A stretch of DNA of 64,000 nt, from NCBI GenBank assembly GCA_039621445.1, contig CP154955.1, positions 2,758,619-2,822,618 on the forward strand, in the 5' to 3' direction. Of the stretch, positions 11,713 through 22,513 are shown piece by piece; within the stretch, counting starts at the first letter, position 1; each line of letters begins with the position of its first letter. The stretch is from Euglena gracilis. Its lineage: Eukaryota; Euglenida; Euglenophyceae; Euglenales. The notes below the pieces were generated by a model. That model searched no databases. It saw only the letters and a program-made list of their open reading frames with translations, and was not told the DNA's origin. The position numbers and the translations under genes were made by a program.

Positions 11713-12177
11713 AGAGGACACTTTCTTGATCTCTGCGTCCTCCAGCTCTGTGAGCTCTCAGCCTGCAATACAGGCAGGCAACTCTTTCCTTTGGAAAGAA
11801 GTGATGAACTGGACTGCCAAAGGCTGCGAAAAGGTTTGTGTGCATTTTTTGCATACTTAGAAAGGAAACCGTCGGCATCTTTGTGGGCATGGTCGGTACA
11901 ATTTTCGGTGCAGGAAAACCAGTGTGACCCGGCATCCAAACACGTGATTTGCATTTCAGTGCATGAAAAACCATGTACAGTGTACCTTGATTGACTCTTT
12001 CCATTTTGTTGTCATCAACTCCAAAGCTGTGCAAATAACTTAGGTGAATTGAGGCGTGCTCATGTGGTCGCATACGTTGTTTTGCATATACACCATTTCG
12101 GCTTGTTTATTGTTATATTTTGTTGAAGTGCAGTTTTTTGCAGTTTTTTTTGCAGTGCAGTTTTTGACTGACCTGTG

Positions 12178-12445
12178 TGCAATCCCCCCCCCTGCTGGGG
12201 GGGTCGAAAAACGCTCATTTCCGGCTTGAAAGCTGGTTTTTCCAGGTCCGAGAGGCAAAAAAAACCATCTTTTTGGGCAAAATTTTTTTCGATTTTTTTC
12301 GACTTTTTTCGATCCATTTTTGGCCCAAAATCCATGGGCTTCGCCAAAAACGGGCAAGGTTGGGTTTTGTTTTTGTATTTTGGGGGGGGGGTCCCAAAAA
12401 CAACCCAAAAATTTTGGGCACCCCCCCAAAAACAAATCTTTGAGT
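12178..12445 (+). repeat. Composite repeat, modules X then Y
   Basis: Module X starts GGGGGTCGAAAA and runs through a CTCATTT...TCCAGG phrase and T-runs. Module Y starts GGGGGTCCCAAAAAC and closes with CCCCCCCAAAAAC, forming a G-run/C-run inverted repeat. A diverged copy at 13398-13640 carries the same modules in the opposite order (Y then X), both in the same orientation. Confidence 0.7.
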
Positions 12446-12784
12446 CTGTACAAAAGCTGTTGAGCGGACTTAGAAGAATCCTCCTCTCAACAGCAGCCAG
12501 CCTGGACAATGCTTTCGTGTTTGAGGTATCACAGGTGGGCGCCTGTGGTATTTGCATTGGTGGGCACCACCAATGCAAAAAAGGACATAAAATTTTTGGT
12601 ATTTCTCTCTGGCTTTTTTGCGGGGACCCAGTAAATTTGCTTAAACACCAGTGAATGCCACAACTCCCCAAAAAGCATACACCAGGAAGGCTAGGAATTG
12701 TTGTGCATCTTTATCTGATCCCTGCCAATTTCTTTGTGATGACATGTGTGAATTTTCTGCAAAAATTTTCATTGGGGGTGGTGC

Positions 12785-12836
12785 GGGTCACGGGGGGGGG
12801 GGGTCACAGGGGGGTCACGGGGCGGGTCACAGGGGA
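12785..12836 (+). repeat. GGGTCAC minisatellite, block 1
   Basis: Tandem GGGTCACGGGG-type units. A second block of the same unit is at 13148-13195, with unrelated DNA between. Confidence 0.8.
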
Positions 12837-13147
12837 AGTATGTCACTTTGCAGGTAGGGTTGCTCACTTTGCGGGAAAATCTTTTTTATTATTTAATGGA
12901 AAAATTTCAAAAAATGCGGAAAATTGGAAATATTTCGATATTTCTCCATGGTAAAAAAATGACCCGGGATGGGGTGAACTTTGGGATGTTGGACTCCCTC
13001 CACCCAGGTGAAGTTCACTGTTTGAAAGTTCACCAGGGGGCAGGCTTCTGTTTAGGACTCCGGGGGAGGGAGGGGAGGGGGTCCCCCCCCACGCGCCCTG
13101 GGTGGCGCGGGACCCCCCCCCCGCGGGTTTCATTGAAGGTTGTGTTC

Positions 13148-13195
13148 TGGGGTCACGGGGGGGTCACGGGGGATCACGGGGGGTCACGGGGCAAG
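13148..13195 (+). repeat. GGGTCAC minisatellite, block 2
   Basis: Same unit and orientation as 12785-12836. Confidence 0.8.
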
Positions 13196-13397
13196 CATCC
13201 CCATTATAAAACTAATGGATTTTTATAGTGAGTTCATTATACACATTTAATTTGCATAGGTATGTGCTGTTTAGGGTTAATCGGCAATGGAGAAGGAGCT
13301 TGGTGTGACAATTGGCTCCTAACCAATTGCGGTCCACAGCCTTGTAAAATTTCTTGAATGCTGCCATGAAGGATGAAAAGGTTTTCAAAAGTGGGAC

Positions 13398-13640
13398 TAA
13401 AATAAGGGGGGGGGTCCCAAAAACCAAAAATTTGGGCTTTTTTGGGTACCCCCCCCCAAACAAATTTTGGGGGGGTACCCAAAACCCAAAACCCAACCTT
13501 GAAACGGGGAGCTGGGGGGGTCGAAAAGCACTCATTTTGGGCTCAAATTTTTTTCTGGGTCCAGGATGCCAAAAACATGGTTTTGGGCAAAGTTTTTTTT
13601 CCTCAATTGTTTCGATTTCCCCACCTTTTTAACCCAAAAA
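13398..13640 (+). repeat. Composite repeat, modules Y then X
   Basis: Y (GGGGTCCCAAAAACC to the CCCCCCCCCAAAC end) comes first and X (GGGGGTCGAAAAGC onward) second, the reverse order of 12178-12445. The arrangement is what two different windows on a Y-X-Y-X tandem array would give. Confidence 0.65.
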
Positions 13641-13689
13641 TGGCGTACGGCTAAGTCAAAAGCAGGCCAAAACTGTGCAAAATGGCCAA

Positions 13690-14270
13690 AGTAGGCCGCA
13701 AAACGGCCGTAACTTGGGCCAGGTGGGGAGTTGCGGGGAAATCAAAATACCATTAGATAGGGCACTGTAAGGGCTTCAGTTTAGGTCTCCAGACATTTGC
13801 TTTAATTTTTGCTTCATTTCTGAGATGTTTTCGAACATCGATTTTTTGATCCTGAAAAAGGCCCAAAATGGCCCCTGAAATGGGCCAAAATTGGCCGAAA
13901 AATGGCCGTCACTCGGGCACGACACGAAGAGTTGGGGGAAAGTAAAGCATGGATAGGGCATTCCAAGGGTTTCATTTTTGCTGTCCAGATATTTGTTTTG
14001 ATTTTGCTTCATTGTTGAGATATTTTGGAAAGATCTATTTTTTTTTCAGCAAAAACAGCCAAAAAAACACCCCAAGATGGCCGTTTTGGGCTGCAAAAGC
14101 GTGCCAGATTATCGGCCAGGCGTGTTGGCGGCCAAAACAGTGAACGGAGGGGGGGGGTGATAGAGGGTTATTTAGAGGGTACATTTCAGTGAGACATTTC
14201 CGGAGAAAATGTATGTTTTCTCGAGATATTTTCGAAAACTCAATTTTTTGACCGATTTTTGGACCCTGGA
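13690..14270 (+). repeat. Three diverged tandem units of about 195 bp
   Basis: Each unit carries an ATGGCCGT-like phrase (about 13703, 13902, 14078) and then a stretch with TTCATTT...GAGATxTTTT (13757-13850, 13955-14048, 14160-14255). Divergence between units is substantial. No reading frame is kept, so this is non-coding tandem repeat DNA. Confidence 0.7.
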
Positions 14271-14646
14271 GAAAGGTAGAGTTGGAAGGGGGGGGGGGGG
14301 GGGGGGCCAATCCTACCCAGTTTGGACCCCTTCGCGGGTGATAATCCGCCGGTTCCCGAGGTGGCCCCGGGGGGGGGAGGGGGTTCGACTCCCCCTTTTG
14401 CCCAGGGGTGAGCTTCGTTCTTACCCATAAAGGGATAAGAGCTCAGCGACCCCTCCCCTACCCCAGGGTCGGAGGGGGGTAGCAGTTTGATATCATTGGC
14501 ACGGACTGTGATATTTTTTGCGAAAGGGTTTTTTGTTTTATTAGGGTTATTGAAGGAGTGGGGTTCGAGTTAGGATTTTGTCCGAAGTGCTTGCCTAATT
14601 TTAGGACCAAAGTTAGGCCAGATGTGGGCCCATCGCTAAGCTAAAA

Positions 14647-14665
14647 CCCTGACCCTAACCCTAAT
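14647..14665 (-). repeat. Interstitial telomere-like repeat, opposite strand
   Basis: Two or three CCCTAA-type units in a row (CCCTGACCCTAACCCTAAT). Together with 9858-9890 it suggests a TTAGGG-class telomere in this organism. The patch is too short to be more than suggestive. Confidence 0.45.
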
Positions 14666-15085
14666 CCTTCAATAGCCTTAAAAACATTCCAAAAAAGGCT
14701 TGCGGTCCGTGCCAGTAGTATCAACTTGCAACCACGGGTACGTTGGGGTACCAGTTTGCTACGTATGCCTATTTGATTATTCGATTATGATTATTTGAGT
14801 CTTGTCCACTCGCTGCAGTATCACAGCATTTTTTGCCTTCGAGGTGCGAAGTGGGGCAAAATCGGCAGGAATGGGTCAGCTAGAAAATTGCTTGTTTTAC
14901 ATTTTTTTGCATTTATTTGGTTTTTTTTCACAGTTTGAATTTTTTTGTGCCAGCTCCGACCCCCCTATTCAGACCCAGCTCCAGCTGGGGGACTCCCATA
15001 TGGGGGGTCAGCCAACAGCTTTTGTCCAAACAACATTTTCCAGCTTTTGAGCTGGATCAGATCAAGCTACCGCCTGGTGATTGGC
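14666..15085. other. No recognisable gene
   Basis: AT-rich DNA with T-runs. Short open frames do not look like a known protein. Confidence 0.4.
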
Positions 15086-15089
15086 CTAA

Positions 15090-15382
15090 GCATGTTTGTA
15101 GTGTGTGTGCATGTGTGTATATGCATGTGCGTGTATGGATGTTGATGTGCATGCATTTATGCCTGTCTCTGTACATATGAATGATGTATGCATGTCTGTC
15201 TGTCTGTCTCTCTCTCTGTGTGTGTGTGTTTGTGAGTATGATTGAGTGAGTGAGAGTGAGTGGGTGGGTGGGTGGGTGGTGAGTGCGTGCGTGCGTGCGT
15301 GCATGCGTGCGTGCGTGCGTGCGCGCGCGCGTGCGTGCGTGCATGCGTGCGTGCGTGTGTGAGCGAGCGAGTGAGTGTGTGT
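15090..15382 (+). repeat. Compound microsatellite (TG/GTGC/TGAG/GTGG)
   Basis: Successive runs of TGTG, TCTG, TGAG, GGTG, CGTG and GTGT units. The dominant element is a long (GTGC)n block at about 15285-15355. Both strands translate to Cys/Val/Ala or Thr/His/Ala repeats, which are artefacts of the repeat. Confidence 0.95.
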
Positions 15383-15460
15383 GTGGATGATGCAAATTTT
15401 GCTTGTGGCATTTTGGAATTTTCATTTTGCTTGCAAAATAAATCTCCTGTGCTATTTACA

Positions 15461-15543
15461 GGGAAAGGACACCACGTCGCTTTCCTGTGCAATGTCAGCT
15501 TCATCGTCACGTTCTTGTCTCTGTACAAAGATTTCTTCGTTTG
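15461..15543 (+). CDS. Possible terminal exon, membrane-like
   Basis: A CTATTTACAG acceptor-like site (AG at 15459-15460) is followed by a 27-codon frame reading GKGHHVAFLCNVSFIVTFLS and ending KDFFV before TGA (15541-15543). The hydrophobic core would fit one membrane helix. It is too short to identify. The candidate exon at 17410 has a similar membrane character, but lies downstream of this stop. Confidence 0.25.
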
Positions 15544-17409
15544 ACCAATTTCCCTCGGTCAATAATCATTCCTCATGTATCAAGCGCAAAAACCTCTACT
15601 CTAACCCTTCCCTTAACTTTGTGTCCGAACTCTGTGCCATGCTTTCAGCTTCTGTTTGCGGCTTGCTTCTGGTTCAAGGAATGGAGTGCGTCTTCTTGCC
15701 AGCACTCTTTTTTCACCTCAAGGCTCGCAGGAAACCCTTGGAAAAATACCCCCTACTAACTGTCTTTTCACATATGTTCATCCCCAAATTTCCACTTGTT
15801 TCAATTTGGATTTATTTGACGTCGCTACAAGAGCATGGCGAAATTTGTCTTTGTCAAGCAGAAAAACACACATTTTTTTCTTCAGGGTAAAAATTGGATG
15901 GAGTGGTGGGTTGAACAATTTTCCACCAGTCCCAGAATTCACAAAACCCCGCCATGACAACTTTACCCTCTGCAGGAAAGACAAACCATAAGAATCAAGG
16001 ACGTTAACAAATGCTGAAACTGTTGAGTCTTCTGCCGGGAAAATCATTTTTAACATCCACATGCCCGCCACCCCTATGGCGGCAGGCCATTTTTTTGCTT
16101 TTTTTTGCTGTTTTCAATGTTCAATTTTCAGCTCAGAAAGTTTTTGTCCCCACGTGGAGGGGTGAGGCTCCTGTTTAAGGAAGATCGCAGCACCCTGGGG
16201 GGAGTGGGGTGCTATTGGACAAGCAGGGGGGTAGGGTGGGTTTGGGGTGGGTAGGACCTCAATGGAGTGGGCCAGCCAGTGTCCTTTTTCCCGCAGTCCA
16301 AATTTTCTTGCCTCTGAGCTGGACCCCCCGGGGTTGTTAAAGGACGTCCTGGTGGACCCTCCCCTTGAGGGGTCTATAAAAAAATTGAATAATGTTTGGG
16401 AAATGCTCTTAGAGGGCCCCAACCCGCACCAAGCTGGGTGGGGGACCTCCCCTGGGGGCCTTAAAAGAGCTGGGAGGGATGTTTTTTTCCCTCGATTGCA
16501 GATGCCACATCCTGAAAGTGTGCAAGGCTTATCAACACCATAAGGGGGCGGCGATGTTTTCTGTTGGTGGTATCCGCTGTCGATGACATCTTCTCAACAA
16601 AAAAAGCATGATGCCATTGGTGCTGAAAGTGTCTTTAAATGTGCCCAGCATTCGTGACCACATTCACCGGGGGGTCCAGCCATTCAGGGGCCTGTATATA
16701 TTTCCAGGCTTGAAAATTGCTGACATTTGATCTCAGACCAAGGGGGAGGGGATGGGAGTACATCGTCAAACATCAGCGTTTTTTTTATCTTTTTATTTGG
16801 AAAAGTTCAGACGTTTCAAAGGTTTCAAAGGTTGTATCTGTCTTTTTCCTATTTCATTTCATCATTCTTTTGGGTTCGCCCAGTCAAAAAAAAAAAACGT
16901 TTTCGCAACTCACTGATAACTTCAGACAACAGATAACTTCGGAAAAGAATCAGACACCCCCTTTTTTTGGATACGCATCAATCCCTGCCCCCTTGCTAGG
17001 TCTGGCTGGGTGGTCCAGTTAGCATTTTCTCCCCATCCAGCACTTTTTTCTGGCTGGACCAGGGGGTCTTAAAGATATCTCCTGACAGCAACTCTCTTTT
17101 TGTGATGCTTCAGGATTCTTACCGCCAGAGGGGGAGAGGCTGGGGCTATGCTGACAACCAGCCATCATTTTCTTTTAACGGCATGATGCCATGCAAATGA
17201 TGTGTGCTGGACCGTCAGAGGCAAACTGGGTGGGTGAATTTCAGACGATGGGCTGAACTCAAGTTTTCATTATCAAGACCAATCAATCATCCAACGCCTC
17301 AAAAATGCTCCGACAGTTGCATCATTTTCAGGATGCAAATGATGTTTCAATACTATTTTTTTTATTTGTGCATGAATTGTTTGTCATTTTTTTTTTTTTT
17401 TTTTTACAG
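15544..17409. other. Intergenic or intron-like DNA
   Basis: No recognised domain. Contains T-runs, G-runs near 16190-16250 and 16325-16460, and several TTTxCAG sites. Nothing that can be supported as coding was found. Confidence 0.4.
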
Positions 17410-17633
17410 GAACACAGAAATGGGTCTTTTTTACGCGCTTCAAAGCACTGTTTCCGTGTTGTATGAGAATACAACGGCGGTGTTGTATTTCGGCTTCTTG
17501 TGGACGACGGACAAGATCTGGACCATCGGGACGGTGATGATGGTCATCTCCACGCCCATGCTGTTGATGAGCGAAACTGAGAAGAATAGGATCTTGTTTG
17601 AGCTTCTGCTTCCTTTGTTTGCTTTCAAACAAG
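17410..17633 (+). CDS. Candidate exon of a membrane protein
   Basis: Starts after a long T-run ending TTTTTACAG (AG at 17408-17409) and ends at a donor-like AAG|GTGACC (GT at 17634). The frame reads NTEMGLFYALQSTVSVLYEN, then TTAVLYFGFLWTTDKIW, TIGTVMMVISTPMLLMSE, and a Leu/Phe-rich tail. There are two to three likely membrane helices. The last-helices pattern resembles multi-pass transporters (for example nucleotide-sugar/drug-metabolite families), but no diagnostic motif is present. Confidence 0.45.
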
Positions 17634-17985
17634 GTGACCATTTTTTTTTGCCAGTTTGTCACTGGTCATTTTGTCCAAGTCATTGCCCGCTCAACCTGCG
17701 CTGAAAGGGTTGCATCATTTTTCAAGTCTTGGGAAATGATTTTCATTTCAATTTGCATTTTGGACCAGGTTTTCTCCCTTGTGTTTGCGTGTTGAGGGTT
17801 TCCTGGCCGAAATCCTGTTGGCGGGATTCAATGGGAAGGATGTCATGGCTTCCCTTTTGCAAAATTTGTGCCTTTGTTGACCTGGAGGCAGGGGTTTTTT
17901 TAGTCTTGGTGCCCGGGGGGGGGGGGGGGAGAGTGGGTGGGTCGCCCCCCCTGGGGGGGTCCCCCCAGAGGGGGGTGGGATGTAC

Positions 17986-18010
17986 TTTTCGGCGTCAAAG
18001 GCGCCGAAAA
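17986..18010. repeat. GC hairpin, copy 3 of a dispersed family
   Basis: A 9-bp stem (TTTTCGGCG / CGCCGAAAA) with a 7-base loop, followed by ATTTTT as at 6512. It lies just outside the left end of the Tc1 fold-back. Confidence 0.6.
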
Positions 18011-18209
18011 TTTTTGAAAGGGTGCCAAACTACGTTCCATAATTATTAGCCAGGTCTTGTTCCATAATTATTCGCCACCCCCCCCCCAAATTTTTTTACC
18101 GTGGAGTGCCCGTGCCGCGGCAAACGGCACACATCAGTGCCTCAGATGCCCCACACCTTCCAGATGTGTTAAAATATGTTTTTGGCATATTTTTCCGCAG
18201 TTTTGCACC

Positions 18210-18375
18210 ATGCACCGCAGCTCGGGTGATGACAGGCTGGCCAAAAGGCTGCATGTGCTGCAGCTTAGGCAGCTGGACCCCAAGATGTCCAAGTCCGCGA
18301 TAGGCCGGCGGGCAGGGGTCAATGTCTCCACAGTGCGAGGTATCCTGGCCGTCTTTGGCAATGCTGACATCTCAC
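18210..18375 (+). pseudogene. Tc1-like transposase N-terminus, left arm
   Basis: From ATG 18210 the frame reads MHRSSGDDRLAKRLHVLQLR, then LDPKMSKSAIGRRAG and VNVSTVRGILAVFGN, a helix-turn-helix of the type at the N-terminus of Tc1-family transposases. It runs out after about 55 residues into non-homologous sequence. A full Tc1 transposase is about 340 residues, so more than 80 percent is missing. There is no catalytic triad. Confidence 0.7.
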
Positions 18376-18639
18376 ACAGATGCTTGGAAGGCCACCTGGG
18401 GCCAACGTGAAGGTGGTGCCCAAGAAGGCATCACCCCAGACCATAATGAGCACCTAGCAAAACCAAGAACTCAATTTTGCCCTCAAACCCAGGTGCCTGA
18501 AGGACATGGGGATCAAGGCCAGGTGCCTAAGGGTACAAAATGGAAGTAAAAGGGCTTGAAAAGTCTAAAAATGTACCTTTTCCAGCGTGCTGACTGCTCC
18601 TTGAGCCTCCCTGCACCCTTGTGGGCTGCTGGGGCGCCC

Positions 18640-18805
18640 AGGGAGATGTCAGCATTGCCAAAGACGGCCAGGATACCTCGCACTGTGGAGACATTGACCC
18701 CTGCCCGCCGGCCTATCTCGGACTTGGACATCTTGGGGTCCAGCTGCCTAAGCTGCAGCACATGCAGCCTTTTGGCCAGCTGTCATCACCCGAGCTGCGG
18801 GGCAT
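18640..18805 (-). pseudogene. Tc1-like transposase N-terminus, right arm (inverted copy)
   Basis: Same helix-turn-helix as the left arm on the other strand (QLDPKMSKSEIGRRAGVNVS). It starts at an ATG at 18805-18803. A one-base deletion after the GDD motif breaks the frame relative to the left arm. The Ala-to-Glu difference (SAIGRR versus SEIGRR) and the indel show the arms have diverged since the inversion. Confidence 0.65.
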
Positions 18806-18983
18806 GGTGCAAAACTGCGGAAAAACATGCCAGAAACATATTTTAACACATCTGGAAGGTGTGGGGCATCTGAGGCATTGATGTGGTGCCGTTTGCCGCG
18901 GCACGGGCACTCCATGGTAAAAAATTTTTGGAGGGGTGGCAAATAATTATGGAACAAGACCCTGCTAATACTTATGGAACGTA

Positions 18984-20600
18984 GTTTATTTTTAGCATTT
19001 TGCGATTTTTTGGCCTTTTTGGGGAAAAGTGGGTTGAGTCCCCCGGGGGGGGGGGGGAGGGGGTGGGTGGGTGGGTGGGTGGGGGGACCCCCCTCCCCCC
19101 CGGTCTTAAGAAAAAACCCCTGCCTGGAGGGAAATGTCCTTTTTTTAACACCACCCCATTCGAAAAATTCAGAAGCTTGTTCACGACCACCACGCAGCCG
19201 CTTGCGTCCGCCATCAGCCAGAACAAAGGCAAGCAGGATGAGCTCACCAACAAGCTCTTCACCAGGTTGCTCCTCAAGTGGGTTCGCCAGAGGTTCGTCA
19301 GAGAAAGGGAGCATCTTGTCTTTTCTTGAAATATCTTTGAAGAATCTGAAAACATGGAATTTAATGTCCAAAATGACCCCTTGATGGAATGAACCCCCCC
19401 CCCCAAGGACCGATTTCGGCTACCCAGATAATAACCCCCCCCTTCTGGCAGCTGCGAAGGCATAAAAAACAGAGGGGAAAGTCAGCAGAAATTGCAACAA
19501 ATCACAAAAATGGACGCAGAAAATATGCCAAACAAGCAACCATTTTTCAAAAAAAAAAAGCCCGCAAATGCCAAAAAAAAGAGACCATTGGAGCCTGTGG
19601 AGGGGTTTTTGGGCAGTTTTTTGATTTCGAAGGTTTTGCCCAAATAATAAACCCCTCCAAAAAATAAAACCCCCCTGGACCCCGATTTCGAGTGTCCAAA
19701 TAATGAATTGGGGGGTTCATTATTTGGGGGGCGGTTAATGTATTTCAGCTAACTGGGGAAAAAACAACAGGGGCTGTATTCAAATCAAAATAATAGGGCG
19801 CTCTTTGAGGGTTTTCCTTTCATTCTTCGATAACAGCAAAGTTTGCGATTTTTGGTTTTTTGTGTGTTTTTTTGCCTTCTTATTGTCGATGTGTTAGAAT
19901 GTGTTAGAATGAGAATTCGCTTAACAAACGTCTCAGACTTGGTGTTCACCAATTTTTTGGTATATTTTTTTGCTCATTGCTCAGGTCTAATAACCGTGCT
20001 TTTTTCTTTTATTGTCTTTCTGGTTTCATTTTGCTTGAATTTTTTTCATATTCCGTGTTTCGTTCCCCCTGGGTAAGTTTCAGGTTTCTTTTAAAGTCAG
20101 AAGACCCCACCGGGGAGGGTGAGTAGGTGGGTCCGTGGATGGAACGCCCCCGGGGCGGGGGGGGGGGTCCCGGGTATGGGTTTCGGTGCGAAGCGCCAAA
20201 TTTTTTTTGGGGAATTCCCTCAGATGACCGGATTTTGGGGGGTCTCCACCCATAGATTCACTACAACACCTGTGGGGTGTTTCGAGAGTGGGTGGGTTGC
20301 CCGGCCAAAGGCTGGGCTGGAAAAAGATTTTCAGCGGTTTCGGCCGATTTCTGCTCCAATTTGGGTGGGTGGGTTGTTGGCCCCCTGGGGGGGGGGGGTC
20401 GTGGGGGGGGGGGGGGGTTGTCGAAAAGAAGTGGGTGGGTGTGTGTGGGCGCGGGAAACAGTCCCTTCCCCGGAGTCCAAGTGAGTCTGTGGGTAGAGGA
20501 CCCCCCCACCCCCGGAGGTCTTAAAAAGAAGCCTGGTAAGTGTCATTTGGGGCGACAGGAGACAGGTTTGTCCAGAGCCTCGATTTGTTTATCGTGACCG
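18984..20600. other. G/C-run and AT-rich repeat DNA; one weak coding candidate
   Basis: G-runs and GGGT repeats (19040-19085, 20155-20165, 20390-20420) alternate with AT-rich DNA. A plus frame at about 19165-19329 (FEKFRSLFTTTTQPLASA, then a Lys/Arg-rich helix, stop TGA at 19327-19329) is protein-like but unrecognised, and the minus strand is also open there. It is not called as a gene. Confidence 0.35.
20181..20200. repeat. GC hairpin, copy 4 of a dispersed family
   Basis: TTTCGGTGC / GCGCCAAA around a GAA loop, with one bulge and one G-T pair, followed by TTTTTTTT. It is the most degraded member. Confidence 0.45.
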
Positions 20601-21218
20601 CATTCTGGGGAGAAGCCTGCAACTGGAATCAGGCGGCCGCAGCGCGACCGAGGTCAAGTTGGAGAGTCTCCCTTTCAAGCAGAGATGGGTGGGCCGCATT
20701 GGGCCTCCCAGGGCTGCATGGCAACCCCTGAAAAACCTATGGTGGGTGGGGGGTCAACACCCCCCCCCCCCCCGTCCAAGTGGGGGGTCCGAACCCCCTT
20801 GGGCGGTGCTGTTGGTGCTGTTGTGGTACCCCCCACCAGGCTTTCGCGTACAGCGTCCCCCGTCAAAAAAAAAGACTCCATCTCCTGGATTTTTTCCTGG
20901 CAACTCGATGGGTTGAACCCCGCTCATGTTTGGGGCAAACATGGGAGGGCAGTGGTATCGAGTGTGGTGCCTCAGCCATCTCTGTTGGCAAGTGAGGTCA
21001 GTTGGTTGCCTTTCTTCTTGCCATTCACTGCCTGCTGTCTTCCTGCTAATCTCCAACCTGGTTTCCAGACTCCAAGCTTCAGGAGCTGGCCTGGTCTGGC
21101 CGCTCCCCCGTTATTTCTTTCAATGAAAATTTGAAAGTTGGATTGGCCGAGCACTGGTCTCGTTTGGACTCCAAGGGCAATCCTACTCCCTCAGGGAAAC
21201 CGACAAGGGAAGGGACAC
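20601..21218. other. No recognised gene
   Basis: Contains a GCGGCCGC site (20632-20641 region), a C-run (20759-20772) and GC-rich frames without a known domain. Confidence 0.35.
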
Positions 21219-21480
21219 CACGAAGTTGGACTCCCACGACAAAGGAAGGGGAGGAAGGGACCAAGAGGGCGAAGCACAAGAAGATGGTTGGACTTTATGA
21301 AACCTCGGGCTGGAGGGCGAAGCACAATAAGATAGTGAGACCTTATGGCACCCCGAGCTCTGCATTTTGCCCTTGTGAGGGAGGCCATGCCTTGCTCGCA
21401 GGCGGGGGGGAAAAAAAGACCTCACAAGGTCTTTGTGCTTCGCCGTCGGTTCCCTTCCTCCCTTGTCGGTTTTCCTGGCG
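21219..21480. repeat. Scrambled DIRS-family terminal fragments
   Basis: Stretches here match the outer ends and internal complementary regions of the DIRS-like elements downstream: GGGCGAAGCACAAGAAGATG (as in E2 at about 31550), TTTGCCCTTGTGAGG plus CCATGCCTTGCTCGC (as in E1/E3 ends), and CACAAGGTCTTTGTGCTTCG (as in the E1 internal region at about 22413). The order and orientation are not those of an intact element, so this is a decayed or rearranged terminus. Confidence 0.65.
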
Positions 21481-22116
21481 GGAGTGCGAGAGGCGATGCC
21501 TCTTCAGCCGGAAGAACAGAAGCCAAGGAAGAAGGCTTTTTCATGCTGTGCAAAAACGGCTGGCGATAAGGGAGCTCTAAAAAAGCCAGTTTTCTGGCCC
21601 CGCAATTTCCCCTTGCGAAGCCAGGCTTTCCTCGGCCGCGGTGTCGCGAAAGTGCTCCGTGGGCTTGGCCCGGCATTGGGGCCCATCCTTCCGGAGTAAA
21701 CCGGCTCCCGTCGGACCCAACCCGGTTTCAGCCAGACAAAAGCGCCATGCTTTCTCCAGGAGGGACCGCCCGGGGGGCCAGGGCGAAGAAAAAAGACCTG
21801 AGGCAACTCCTTCCCCGTCGGGGGTCTTTTGAGCGATTTTTGGTAACGAACTGGTTGTTCCAACTTCCCACAAACGCTCCCCGGCCCATTTCCAGCTTGC
21901 CGAGGGCTTTGAAGACGGCTGATCGTTTATGCGTCGCGTGGGACTCGACAGATGCTTTTGCGTCGCGCTCCGTGCCCTTTCAACCCTGGAAGGGCCTCGT
22001 CGTGGAAGTGCCAGGCACCTCGTTACCGTTGTCGCCCGGACCCAGTTGAAATCTGGCCAGGCGTGCCCCGCCTCGGCATTCTCCGTGCGAAGGGTGGGGA
22101 CGCAAGGAAAGATGAG
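21481..22116. other. GC-rich DNA left of E1, unrecognised
   Basis: Several frames are open on both strands, the longest on minus (22191-21577). None shows a known motif. Position and composition suggest a further decayed DIRS-family segment, but no domain supports that. Confidence 0.3.
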
Positions 22117-22275
22117 TCGTACTCCCTCGAGGGAAACCGACAAGGGAGGAAGGGATACCGAGGGCGAAGCACAAAGACCTTGTGAGGCCATGCCTTGCTC
22201 GCCGGCGGTGTTGTTTGGATTGTTCTTTGCGCTGGGTTAGGAGTCCCTGCTTAGTGCCGCCTCGCCGGAGTTGGC
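22117..22275 (-). repeat. E1 3' inverted terminal repeat
   Basis: The inner part (from about 22170, TGTGAGGCCATGCCTTGCTC to GGAGTTGGCTGA) is the inverted copy of 26463-26560. The outer about 55 bases differ from the other end, as in DIRS elements. Confidence 0.8.
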
Positions 22276-22412
22276 TGACGATGCTGCTCCGACTGGGGGG
22301 CGTGGCTTCTTGCCCCTGGGGGTTGTCCCCCCCGTCTCCCCCCCCTGGCCCCCACTGTCTGACCGAGGGCTTTTGAACACAAATTTTCTTTTACGGGTGG
22401 GGGGGTCGGGCT

Positions 22413-22513
22413 CACAAGGTCTTTGTGCTTCGCCCTCGGTATCCCTTCCTGTCGGTTTCCCTCGAGGGAGTACGAGACACCTCGGGCTCCGCATTTTGCC
22501 CTTGTGAGGCCAG
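22413..22513 (-). repeat. E1 internal complementary region
   Basis: The left half is the reverse complement of 22117-22177 and the right half the reverse complement of 26557-26592. Joining the two element ends head to tail would recreate this sequence, so it serves as template for restoring the termini. It overlaps the end of the recombinase frame. Confidence 0.8.

Larger units (their letters stand above)
18031..18983. mobile_element. Tc1/mariner-derived fold-back element
   Basis: Ends are TA (18031-18032) followed by CGTTCCATAATTATT, and the reverse complement of nearly the same sequence ending TA (18982-18983), as expected for a Tc1/mariner TA target and terminal inverted repeat. The two arms are far longer than normal: 18031 to about 18380 and 18638 to 18983 are inverted copies of one another, each covering the terminus plus the N-terminal helix-turn-helix part of a transposase. 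The roughly 257-bp middle is unique. The catalytic DDE/D part is absent. Outside the element, fragments at about 17880-17935 and 19090-19133 also look inverted relative to each other. Confidence 0.75.

Noticed and set aside
15100-15360. CRISPR-like repeat array
   Set aside because: Units are 2-4 bases without spacers; simple microsatellite in a eukaryote.
15090-15425. Thr/His/Arg-rich and Cys/Val-rich proteins
   Set aside because: Translations of a microsatellite.
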